Assembly: GCA_022820835.1 (NCBI GenBank)
Contig: JAJEET010000019.1
Location: 88,046 to 152,045 of the forward strand
DNA: 64,000 nucleotides
Source of the DNA: Candidatus Poribacteria bacterium
GTDB lineage: Bacteria > Poribacteria > WGA-4E > WGA-3G
Reading direction: 5' to 3'
Shown: positions 9,216-17,317 of the stretch, piece by piece
Numbering within the stretch: position 1 is the stretch's first letter
Layout: every line of letters starts with the position of its first letter
Notes under the pieces: generated by a model
The model's database searches: none
Told to the model about the DNA's origin: nothing
The model's input: only the letters and a program-made list of their open reading frames with translations
Position numbers and translations under genes: made by a program

Positions 9216-10130
9216 CTAACCCATGAATTGTCTCAGGAAGATGTGGCTCTGCCGGAGAGAACGTTGCCGTGTCTCTAACGTCTCTTCATAGGCGCGATCC
9301 TCTACTTCAACGCAGACTGCGCCGTCATAGCCGGTATCACTCAAAACAGAGAAGAAGGCACCCCAATTGACATCACCGAGTCCGGGTAGTTTCGGGGTAT
9401 GATAGGACAACGGCGTTGCGAGAGTACCGACTTCATCAAGTTTTGCGCGGTCTAATCGTACATCCTTAGCATGCACGTGAAATATCCGATCAGCGAAGGT
9501 GACGAGCGGGTTCAGGTAGTTCATCTGTAGCCATATAAAATGGGACGGATCGAAATTGAGTCCGAAGTTCGGGGACGGAATCTCCTCAAACATCCGTTCC
9601 CAAATAGCGGGACAGTAGGCGAGGTTCTGTCCGGCGGGCCATTCGTCTTCGGTGAAGAACATCGGACAATTCTCGATGCCAACACGGATGCCGTGGTCGG
9701 CGGCGAATTGGATTAGCGGTTTCCATACCTGTTTAAAGCGTTGCCAATTCTCATCTATCGTGCGGGTCTGGTCTCTGCCGATAAACGTGTTGACGATGCC
9801 AACCGACAGCCGTTCTGCTGCGAGAATCAGTTTTTTGAGATGCTCGCTATAGACAGCCGCCTCGGTTTCATCAGGTGTTAGTGGGTTCGGGTAGTATCCT
9901 AATCCGCTGATCGTTACTCCCGCATCCGAGACGCATTGTAGAATTTCATCTGCCTCTGCATTGGAGAGATTCGCCACATCAACGTGTGTAACACCTGCGT
10001 AACGCCGTTCCGCTTTTCCTTTGGGCCAGCACATCAATTCAACACAATCGAAGCCGGTCTCGGCGGCGAAGTGGAAGACCTCTGTTAAGGATTGGTCCGG
10101 TAAAATCGCGCTCACAAATCCAAGTTTCAT
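9216..10130 (-). CDS. Sugar phosphate isomerase/epimerase-like TIM barrel protein
   Basis: About 304 residues of the xylose-isomerase-like AP endonuclease-2 family. The chain starts with [12 protein letters not shown] and [10 protein letters not shown], then shows metal-site features in order: IENCPMFF (Glu), FDPSHFIW (Asp and His), HVHAKDV, and [11 protein letters not shown] near the end. Members isomerise or epimerise sugars and inositols, or act as hydroxypyruvate isomerases. The frame opens further upstream, but the start is set at 10130 because AGAGG lies about 10 bases before that ATG and the family begins there. It is the promoter-proximal gene of the minus-strand run and is divergent from the dioxygenase gene. 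Substrate unknown. Confidence 0.85.
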   Translation of the reverse strand: MKLGFVSAILPDQSLTEVFHFAAETGFDCVELMCWPKGKAERRYAGVTHVDVANLSNAEADEILQCVSDAGVTISGLGYYPNPLTPDETEAAVYSEHLKKLILAAERLSVGIVNTFIGRDQTRTIDENWQRFKQVWKPLIQFAADHGIRVGIENCPMFFTEDEWPAGQNLAYCPAIWERMFEEIPSPNFGLNFDPSHFIWLQMNYLNPLVTFADRIFHVHAKDVRLDRAKLDEVGTLATPLSYHTPKLPGLGDVNWGAFFSVLSDTGYDGAVCVEVEDRAYEETLETRQRSLRQSHIFLRQFMG

Positions 10131-10197
10131 TATGATGTAACCTCTGTTTCGTTTTTTCGATATTTTACTACAGATAGAGGCGGGTTGCAAGTGTATA

Positions 10198-10227
10198 TGG
10201 ACATTAAATTGCAAAATATGATACAAT
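10198..10227 (+). promoter_or_regulatory. Predicted sigma70-type promoter for the dioxygenase gene
   Basis: TGGACA at 10198-10203 and TACAAT at 10222-10227 with an 18-base spacer, in the divergent gap between the isomerase and dioxygenase genes. The -10 box lies 45 bases before the ATG, which also has a strong AGGAGG at 10261-10266. Confidence 0.45.
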
Positions 10228-10271
10228 ACGTCTCATAAACATCTCCAGAGACTTGCACATAGGAGGCGAAA

Positions 10272-11111
10272 ATGACACCAGAACAACGTTATCTATTTGA
10301 CGTTACAGGCTATTTACACGTCAAAGGTGCGGTTAGGGGTGAAGCATTAAAGGCAGCACAAGCGGCTGTTGATCAGTATATCCATACGCCGATTGATGAA
10401 CGTCCGGAAGGTTTTACGACGCGTCCTCGCGACTTAGAACCTGGCACAGGGGGTAGGTATGAACACGGTTTCGCTTTCGATAGGTCGCTTGAGGTTATGA
10501 CGGTGCATCCTGCTATCTGGCCCCTTATCAAAGAGTTCACTTTTGATAAGCCGCGGTTTGTCACTGGAACGCTCACGCTTGAACAGCACAACCCGGATCG
10601 ACAACCGATGGGAACGAACCCGGCAGGCTTGCACTGTGCCCGCGAAGGACGGCACTGGCTCACTCGCTACGAAATCAAAAACAGCCATATCTATTGCAAC
10701 GACTTCGTGGCATTCTTTTACTTAACGGATGTGCAACCCGGGGACGGCGGACTTATTGTCATCCCAGGTTCGCATAAGAGTAAATTTGAGAGACCTGAAG
10801 ATCTTTTGACTCCAGGACCAGACGGCATTGACCCGGAACCGGACGACGTTTTCACGAATATCACACCTAAAGCAGGCGATTTTGTCGTCATCTCTGAGTT
10901 GTTGACACACGGTGTCTTACGGTGGAAACCGAAGGATCGGGACAGACGTTTCTTGATTCTCCGTTATCGTCCGCAATATGAAGGCAAGCCAAGCCTGCCT
11001 GAAGTTATTATCAACCGTCTAACACCTGAAGTCCAGGAACTGGTGCAAACGGCATCGTATCAACACACGAAAGAGATTGTTAAACAAGATGTTGTCGAAT
11101 TGAGTGTTTAG
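10272..11111 (+). CDS. Phytanoyl-CoA dioxygenase family protein
   Basis: A 279-residue member of the PhyH family of Fe(II)/2-oxoglutarate oxygenases. The double-stranded beta-helix is recognisable from FFYLTDVQPGDGGLIVIPGSHKSKF and the late LTHGVLRW, which should give the distal iron-binding histidine, followed by RRFLILRYR for 2-oxoglutarate. The proximal motif reads LHCARE near residue 118, so the aspartate of the usual HxD is not obvious and the iron site may be altered. An AGGAGG lies 5 bases before the ATG. The gene is followed 30 bases later by a Gfo/Idh/MocA oxidoreductase. Such enzymes are greatly expanded in Poribacteria; the substrate is unknown. Confidence 0.85.
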   Translation: MTPEQRYLFDVTGYLHVKGAVRGEALKAAQAAVDQYIHTPIDERPEGFTTRPRDLEPGTGGRYEHGFAFDRSLEVMTVHPAIWPLIKEFTFDKPRFVTGTLTLEQHNPDRQPMGTNPAGLHCAREGRHWLTRYEIKNSHIYCNDFVAFFYLTDVQPGDGGLIVIPGSHKSKFERPEDLLTPGPDGIDPEPDDVFTNITPKAGDFVVISELLTHGVLRWKPKDRDRRFLILRYRPQYEGKPSLPEVIINRLTPEVQELVQTASYQHTKEIVKQDVVELSV

Positions 11112-11140
11112 TGCCATAGTAAAGCATAGGGGGAATTTTA

Positions 11141-12184
11141 ATGGGAACGAATCAATATCGTGTTTGCATTGTGGGCTGTGGCAGAATGGGTGGCACAATT
11201 GATGAGGAGGTTGGTGCGACACCAAACGGCGCGTTACCGTATTCGCACGCTGCAGGCTATACCGCTTTCGATCGGACAGACCTCATCGCTGCCGCGGATG
11301 TTGTCGAAGAGAAGGCACAGTACGTTTGCAATAAATGGAGTATTCCGAAGTATTACTTAGATTATCGCGAGATGATCGTCAAGGAGAAACCGGATATTGT
11401 CAGTATCGCCACGCGCCCCGGGAACCACGCCGAGATTACAGCGTTCGCTGCGGAAAATGGTGTGAAAGGCATCTACTGTGATAAACCGCTTTGTGCCTCT
11501 ATGGAAGAGGCAGACGCAATGGTGGAAGTGTGCGAGAAGTATGATGTTAAGTTTAACCTCGGCACGCAGCGTCGTTTCACGCCCGGATACATCAAAATGC
11601 GTGAACTCCTCGAAAGCGGTGAGCTTGGCGAGAGACGCGCTATTATTGCCTATAGCGGTGGTGCTGCGCTTTGGGGATACACGCACGCAGCGGATATGCT
11701 TCTCTTTTTGGCAAGCGATTCACCGATTGAATACGTGCAAGGTAATGTAGCGGTTGACGATGCCGATTTCGAGGACAATCGCACGGAATCGGATCCTGGG
11801 ATTGTGATGGGGTTCATCCATTTTCAGAACGGCATCAACGCCATCAGTATCCCCGGTACGGCTTATGAGTTTGAGGTGAATTGTAGCGATGGTACTGTAC
11901 GTGCGCTCAATAATGGGCTCGGTTTTCACCTCCGCAAACGGCAAGGGAAGTTTAACGAGATTTTGGAAGCGCAATTTCCGCCTTATGAACGGAAAAGCGG
12001 CACGGTTGGCTGTATTGAAGACATTGTTGATGCGATTGAGACCGATACTGAAACAAGCGGAAATATCCATCTTGCACACCGAAGTACTGAGATGGTCTTC
12101 GCAATCGTTGATTCGCAACGTCAGCAAGGTAAGCGTGTATCAATGCCGATGGAGAACCGAGGTCTCTATCTCGGGAGGTGGTAA
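11141..12184 (+). CDS. Gfo/Idh/MocA family oxidoreductase
   Basis: A 347-residue NAD(P)-dependent oxidoreductase. The N-terminal Rossmann fold has VCIVGCGRMGG, and the family's EKP motif appears as YCDKPLCAS near residue 115, where the lysine and proline are kept. The C-terminal alpha/beta domain covers about residues 130-340. These enzymes act on sugars, inositols and amino sugars. Ribosome binding site AGGGGG precedes the ATG. The stop lies 3 bases before the next ATG, so it is part of a short operon with the dioxygenase and the methyltransferase. Substrate unknown. Confidence 0.9.
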   Translation: MGTNQYRVCIVGCGRMGGTIDEEVGATPNGALPYSHAAGYTAFDRTDLIAAADVVEEKAQYVCNKWSIPKYYLDYREMIVKEKPDIVSIATRPGNHAEITAFAAENGVKGIYCDKPLCASMEEADAMVEVCEKYDVKFNLGTQRRFTPGYIKMRELLESGELGERRAIIAYSGGAALWGYTHAADMLLFLASDSPIEYVQGNVAVDDADFEDNRTESDPGIVMGFIHFQNGINAISIPGTAYEFEVNCSDGTVRALNNGLGFHLRKRQGKFNEILEAQFPPYERKSGTVGCIEDIVDAIETDTETSGNIHLAHRSTEMVFAIVDSQRQQGKRVSMPMENRGLYLGRW

Positions 12185-12187
12185 CCA

Positions 12188-12985
12188 ATGTTCAGGAAAC
12201 GCCAGAAAACAGCGGACGCACGCCGTGGATTTATAATCTTCAGCGTTATCACGGTTGCGTTGCTCCTATTGAACCGTGTCGCGACCGTACCGAGTGATGA
12301 ATCGCAACCAGAAACCGATCCGATGCGTCCAGCGAGTACACGTTATGAACAGCGTCCACCGAGCCGAGATGGAATCGGTAAAATCTACATGGGACGCGAA
12401 ATTTCGCACGTGATGGGACATCTCGCTGCGGGATGGTTAGAACGTCCAGAACGTGAACGAGAAGAGATGCCGAACCGTCTCATTGAGATGTTGAAACTCA
12501 AAGAGGGAGACGTTGTGGCGGATATTGGTGTCGGCACGGGTTATATCGCCCGGCGTATTTCACGGAAAATCGGCAAAACAGGGATCGTCTACGGTGTTGA
12601 GATTCAGCAGGAGATGCTTGATATTCTTGCTGAGAAGATGACAGAAGAAGGTATTACCAATATCAAGGGGGTTTTAGGCACGATTACCGACCCGAAACTG
12701 CCACCGAATTCGGTTGACCTCGCTATTATGGTGGATGTGTATCACGAATTTTCGCATCCTTATGAGATGATACAGAACATCTGCAGTGCGCTCAAAATAG
12801 GCGGTCGGGTGGCTTTTATAGAATACCGCTTGGAAGATGACAATGTGCCAATTAAGCGTCTGCACAAAATGAGCGAATTGCAGGTGATTAAAGAAGCGAC
12901 ACCGCACCCATTGTCTTGGATAGAGACGCTTGACGATCTGCCGTGGCAGCATGTTATTATTTTTGAGAAGATTGATGGGAAATAG
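12188..12985 (+). CDS. Membrane-anchored class I SAM methyltransferase
   Basis: A 265-residue protein with a positively charged N-terminus and one hydrophobic segment (about residues 14-31), then a class I methyltransferase fold. Motif I is VVADIGVGTGYIARRI near residue 113, followed by VYGVEIQQEML, VDLAIMVDVYHEF and a FIEYRLE strand. It looks anchored in the inner membrane or exported, unusual for a SAM enzyme because the cofactor is cytoplasmic, so an N-in orientation is more likely. GGAGGTGG lies about 8 bases upstream of the ATG. It follows the oxidoreductase by 3 bases. Methyl acceptor unknown. Confidence 0.82.
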   Translation: MFRKRQKTADARRGFIIFSVITVALLLLNRVATVPSDESQPETDPMRPASTRYEQRPPSRDGIGKIYMGREISHVMGHLAAGWLERPEREREEMPNRLIEMLKLKEGDVVADIGVGTGYIARRISRKIGKTGIVYGVEIQQEMLDILAEKMTEEGITNIKGVLGTITDPKLPPNSVDLAIMVDVYHEFSHPYEMIQNICSALKIGGRVAFIEYRLEDDNVPIKRLHKMSELQVIKEATPHPLSWIETLDDLPWQHVIIFEKIDGK

Positions 12986-13357
12986 ACAGATGATGAAGTC
13001 ATTTTTGATGTGTCGGATGCCAATTTTTTTCAACATCAAGGATCGTCTTGAAATCACTAACTGCCATTGTGATTCTCCTTGAATCTGCCTGCTAATTACG
13101 GTATTTGAATGTCCATCAAAGCAAGCTGATTCGTGTGGACAACACTCAAAAATTGTAGGACAATTTTTTGAAATTGTCAAGAAGAAGTATTTGACAAAAA
13201 CGCAAAAGCGTCGTAAAATATAGCAACGGTGCTAAACTTTTTGATTACCGAAACGTCACAAATTGCCAAATCTGGTATAGGAAATTGCAACTTAGATTTT
13301 TAGTATAGAAACCTAATAAGTTGCGGACTACAACGCTGAAACAGGGAGAAATTTCCA
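12986..13357 (+). other. Intergenic region with promoter and inverted repeat
   Basis: No credible gene; a minus-strand frame here runs into the methyltransferase gene and lacks coding character. The right half holds a strong sigma70-like promoter (listed separately) and an 8-base inverted repeat, GCAACTTA at 13287-13294 and TAAGTTGC at 13317-13324, in the transcribed leader. The left 180 bases hold nothing recognisable. Confidence 0.6.
13191..13219 (+). promoter_or_regulatory. Predicted sigma70-type promoter for the PSD1-type gene
   Basis: Consensus TTGACA at 13191-13196, a 17-base spacer, and TAAAAT at 13214-13219. It sits about 140 bases before the GTG start at 13358, leaving a leader with an 8-base inverted repeat. 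Confidence 0.65.
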
Positions 13358-16300
13358 GTGAAGATCGCTAAAAGTACGGTTCCACTATTTGCTGCGTTCG
13401 TGTGTTTATATTCTGTTATGTTAGGACTGCCCACGGCATTAGCGGAACACCACGAAACCGCAGAAGCGACCCTTAATTACAATCTTGACATCCGTCCGAT
13501 TCTTTCGGATAACTGCTACGCCTGTCACGGACCAGATGCTAAAACCCGACAGGCTGACCTGCGCCTTGATACGAAAGAAGGAGCGTTCTCCGAACCGAGT
13601 GGGTATCCGGTACTTGTCCCCGGTAAACCTGAAGAGAGTGAACTCTATCTTCGCATCATATCCGAAGACGAGACTTATCAAATGCCACCAGCGGACTTCA
13701 ATAAGACGTTGACACCGGAGCAGATTGAAGCCCTAACGCAGTGGATTCGCGAAGGCGCGCAGTGGGAAGAACACTGGTCATTCACGCCTCTCGTCCAACC
13801 GATGCCGCCTGCTGTCAAGAACCGAGACTGGGTGCGAAACCCGATTGACGCGTTCATCCTCTCACGCCTCGAAAAAGAGGATCTACAACCCGCGGCGGAA
13901 GCGGATAAACGGACGCTCATCCGACGCTTAAGTTTCGATCTCACCGGCTTACCACCGACGCTTGAAGAGATACACCGATTCCTTAATGACGATTCGCCAA
14001 ACGCTTATGATAATCTTATTGAGACCTTCATGGCGAAACCGGAATATGGTGAACATCTGGCACGTTTCTGGTTAGATGTCGCACGCTACGGTGATACGCA
14101 CGGACTGCACTTAGACAACTACCGCGAAATGTGGCCCTATCGGGATTGGGTTATCAAGGCATTCAATAAAAATATGCCGTTCGATCAGTTTACGATTGAG
14201 CAATTGGCAGGTGATCTATTGCGGGAACCGACGCTTGATCAGCGCGTCGCTACCGGTTTCAATCGGAGCCACGTTACGACAAGCGAAGGCGGTTCCATCG
14301 CCGACGAATACTATGTCCGATACGCTGTTGATAGAGCCAACACGACTGCCACCGTCTGGATGGGATTAACTGCGGGTTGTGCGCAGTGCCACGATCACAA
14401 GTATGATCCGATTACGCAGAAGGAATACTATCAACTCTACGCCTACTTCAACAATATCACTGAGAATGCGATGGATGGCAACCGCAAGGATTCGCCGCCG
14501 GTTGTGAAACTTCCGACACCAGAGCAGAAGACACAACTCGCAAACTATGACGCGCAAATCGCCGATTTAGATGGACAGAGCAAAGGTCCCCTGCCACATA
14601 TTGATACTGCCCAAATCGCGTGGGAGAACAGAATACCGAGGTGGACGTATATTAAACCGAACGCTGTCCTCTCACAAGGGGGTGCGACGCTTGAAATTCA
14701 GGAAGATAATTCCGTTTTAGCGAGCGGCACGAACCCGGACAAAGAGGTATACGAGCTTATTGCTGAACTGCCCTCCGGTAAATGGAGTGCTTTGCGACTT
14801 GAGGGTATCCCTGACAAATCTTTGCCAGCGAGTGGTATCGGACGCAGCGATAACAGCAATGTGGTTCTGACAGGAATTTCTGTTGATGTCGTTCCCGCTT
14901 CAAAGACAGAGGAAATTCTTAACGCTGCCAAGGAAGCAGCAGAGAAAGCGGCGGAAGCTATTAACGCTGCCAAGGTGGCAGCAGAGCAGGCGGCCGCAGC
15001 AGCGGAGGGGTCAGAAGCAGCCGGAGAAGATGTCGTACCGGAGACCGATGTTGCTGAGGAAACGCCCCCAGAAACTGAAACCGCTAAGGAACCCGCGCCG
15101 GAGACCGATGTTGCTGAGGAAGCACCACCAGAAACCGAAACTGCTGAGCAAGGAGCTGAAGAAACGGAAGCTACCGAGGCAACACAAAATACTGAGACCG
15201 CGGAAGAGGCATCGGAAGCCGCGGAAGAAAAGGATCCGTGGACACCTGTTCCGATCGTACAAGCCTGGGCGGATTATGAACAGGCAAACGGCGATTTTGT
15301 TGTTGTGAATGCAATTGACGATAAACCGGAAACGGGATGGGGATTGGAAAGCAATAAAAATCCGGGCAACAGTCGGCAAGCGATCTTTCTGCTTGCAAAC
15401 CCGCTCGGGGCAGAAGGTGGTGTGTTAAGGATTCGGCTTAATCATGAATCTGAGCACGCCAAACATCACTTCGGACGTTTCAGGTTTGCAGTTACAGACG
15501 TCCCGACGATCTACCCGATGGGGTCTAAAGTATCGCTTGGAAATTGGCATTCCGTTGGTCCGTTTGCTGCTGAACACGGCAACATCGCCTTTTATAACGT
15601 TTATGAACCGGAAACCAAGCCTGTCAATACACAGGATAAATTCACTGTCGGTTCGGAGACGTTGGCGTGGCAACAGCAGACGCACTGGTTAGACGGACAG
15701 GTTCATAACGACATTGTCGGTGAAAATAGTGCGACGTACCTCTATCGGAATATCGCCTCTGAAACGAGACAGAGAGCGGTGCTTTATCTGAGTAGTAACG
15801 ACGCTTTGAAGGTTTGGGTCAACCAAACGGAGGTGCTTGCAAGCAATATCCAGCGTGATACGGCACCGGATACGGATAAACTCCAAATCCAACTGAATCC
15901 GGGTAACAATGCACTCCTACTAAAGGTGGTCAACTATTCGGGTCCGTCAGGGTTCTTCTTCCGTATAGAATCCGATGAACCGATGGTAACGGCGAACATC
16001 GTTGACACGATAGCAATTGAGAGAGGACAGCGCGATGCCAATCAACAGACGCAGATCCGGGAGTATTACCGCCGAAACGTCTCAAAGGACGAAGCCCTGA
16101 AAAAACTCTACGCGGATTTAGCGGATGTCCGGAAGAAAAGAAACAGTCTGGATGGCTCTATCACCACGACGCTTGTGATGCAGGAAAGAACGGAGCCGCG
16201 CGGTGCATACGTTCTCGAACGCGGTGCCTATCAACACCGAGGCGAGCAGGTCACCCCGCAGACCCCGGCAGTTCTTCCGCCGATGGTAAGGGGTGCACCG

Positions 16301-17257
16301 TCGAACCGATTGTCACTGGCAAAATGGTTGGTGTCGCCGAAACATCCGCTCACCGCACGTGTTACGGTAAACCGATTCTGGCAGAACGTCTTCGGCACCG
16401 GAATTGTCCTGACAGCGGAGGATTTCGGTACGCAAGGCACGCCGCCGTCGCATCCCGAACTCCTGGATTGGTTGTCAACCGAATTTATTGCCTCTGGATG
16501 GGATGTGCAAGCGACGCTGAAACTGATGCTCACCTCAGCGACGTACCGTCAGCGTGCGAAGGTTACGCCTGAAAAATTGGAACGTGATGCTGATAACGTG
16601 TTGCTTTCTCGTGCGCCGCGGTATCGTTTTGATGCCGAAATCGTGCGCGATAATGCACTCACAGCGAGCGGTCTGTTGTATACGCAAATTGGTGGGCCGA
16701 GTGTCAAACCGCCGCAACCGGGTGGTCTCTGGAAAGCTGTCGGGTTTACGGGGTCTAATACCGACACTTTTGTTAAAGATACGGGTGCGGATAAAATATA
16801 CCGTCGAAGTCTCTATACCTTCTGGAAACGGACTGCACCGCCGCCGCAGATGAATATCTTGGACGCGCCCTCGCGCGAAGCTTGCACAATTCGCCGTGAA
16901 CGAACCAACACACCGATGCAAGCCTTAATGTTGATGAATGATCCACAGTTCGTTGAAGCGGCGCGTGTCTTCGCTGAACGCACTCTCAAAGCGGGTGGCG
17001 AAACGCCGGAGGAACGGATCGCGTTCATGTTTGAGATAGCGACCGCCCGCGAACCGAAACCGTCGGAAGCAACACTGCTCCTTGAGACGCTACAAGCGCA
17101 CGCCGAAGAATTCAAAGCGGATCCGGAAGCAGCGAAAGCACTCATTGTTGTCGGTGAATCGAAACCTGATGAAACCTTAGATGCAGTCGAAGTCGCTACA
17201 TGGACGATGATTGCGAACCTAATCCTGAATCTGGACGAGGTCCTGAACAAAGGATGA
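13358..17257 (+). CDS. Planctomycete-type cytochrome C / DUF1549 / DUF1553 protein
   Basis: A 1299-residue secreted protein. It begins at GTG 13358 with AGGGAGA 8 bases upstream and has a signal peptide ending near ALAEHH. Domains in order: PSCyt1 haem-binding domain with NCYACHG near residue 53; DUF1549 (PSCyt2) about residues 150-370 with FWLDVARYGDTHG and CAQCHDHKYDPI; an Ala/Glu/Thr-rich linker about residues 515-630; a beta-rich carbohydrate-binding-like stretch about residues 700-880; DUF1553 (PSD1) about residues 985-1270 with RVTVNRFWQNVFG and RRSLYTFWKR. The family is typical of Planctomycetes and allies, usually beside DUF1501 genes as here. A role in polysaccharide use is suspected in the literature but not shown. 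Confidence 0.93.
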   Translation: MKIAKSTVPLFAAFVCLYSVMLGLPTALAEHHETAEATLNYNLDIRPILSDNCYACHGPDAKTRQADLRLDTKEGAFSEPSGYPVLVPGKPEESELYLRIISEDETYQMPPADFNKTLTPEQIEALTQWIREGAQWEEHWSFTPLVQPMPPAVKNRDWVRNPIDAFILSRLEKEDLQPAAEADKRTLIRRLSFDLTGLPPTLEEIHRFLNDDSPNAYDNLIETFMAKPEYGEHLARFWLDVARYGDTHGLHLDNYREMWPYRDWVIKAFNKNMPFDQFTIEQLAGDLLREPTLDQRVATGFNRSHVTTSEGGSIADEYYVRYAVDRANTTATVWMGLTAGCAQCHDHKYDPITQKEYYQLYAYFNNITENAMDGNRKDSPPVVKLPTPEQKTQLANYDAQIADLDGQSKGPLPHIDTAQIAWENRIPRWTYIKPNAVLSQGGATLEIQEDNSVLASGTNPDKEVYELIAELPSGKWSALRLEGIPDKSLPASGIGRSDNSNVVLTGISVDVVPASKTEEILNAAKEAAEKAAEAINAAKVAAEQAAAAAEGSEAAGEDVVPETDVAEETPPETETAKEPAPETDVAEEAPPETETAEQGAEETEATEATQNTETAEEASEAAEEKDPWTPVPIVQAWADYEQANGDFVVVNAIDDKPETGWGLESNKNPGNSRQAIFLLANPLGAEGGVLRIRLNHESEHAKHHFGRFRFAVTDVPTIYPMGSKVSLGNWHSVGPFAAEHGNIAFYNVYEPETKPVNTQDKFTVGSETLAWQQQTHWLDGQVHNDIVGENSATYLYRNIASETRQRAVLYLSSNDALKVWVNQTEVLASNIQRDTAPDTDKLQIQLNPGNNALLLKVVNYSGPSGFFFRIESDEPMVTANIVDTIAIERGQRDANQQTQIREYYRRNVSKDEALKKLYADLADVRKKRNSLDGSITTTLVMQERTEPRGAYVLERGAYQHRGEQVTPQTPAVLPPMVRGAPSNRLSLAKWLVSPKHPLTARVTVNRFWQNVFGTGIVLTAEDFGTQGTPPSHPELLDWLSTEFIASGWDVQATLKLMLTSATYRQRAKVTPEKLERDADNVLLSRAPRYRFDAEIVRDNALTASGLLYTQIGGPSVKPPQPGGLWKAVGFTGSNTDTFVKDTGADKIYRRSLYTFWKRTAPPPQMNILDAPSREACTIRRERTNTPMQALMLMNDPQFVEAARVFAERTLKAGGETPEERIAFMFEIATAREPKPSEATLLLETLQAHAEEFKADPEAAKALIVVGESKPDETLDAVEVATWTMIANLILNLDEVLNKG

Positions 17258-17267
17258 TTATACCAAT

Positions 17268-17293
17268 TGGGCGCGCCCTTTGAGTCGCGCCCA
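17268..17293 (+). terminator. Hairpin after the PSD1-type gene, possible terminator
   Basis: TGGGCGCG at 17268-17275 pairs perfectly with CGCGCCCA at 17286-17293, 10-base loop. The stem is strong but is followed only by a short T-poor tract, so termination may be partial before the LRR gene starts at 17318. Confidence 0.4.
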
Positions 17294-17317
17294 CCATTTT
17301 CAAGCGTCTAAAATTTT

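Noticed and set aside
12674..13180. Minus-strand frame of 168 codons overlapping the methyltransferase gene
   Set aside because: It covers half of a clear gene on the other strand, has no homology that I recognise, and has no ribosome binding site.
14883..15308. Plus-strand 141-codon frame rich in Arg and Lys
   Set aside because: It is an out-of-frame shadow of the repetitive Ala/Glu linker of the PSD1-type gene.
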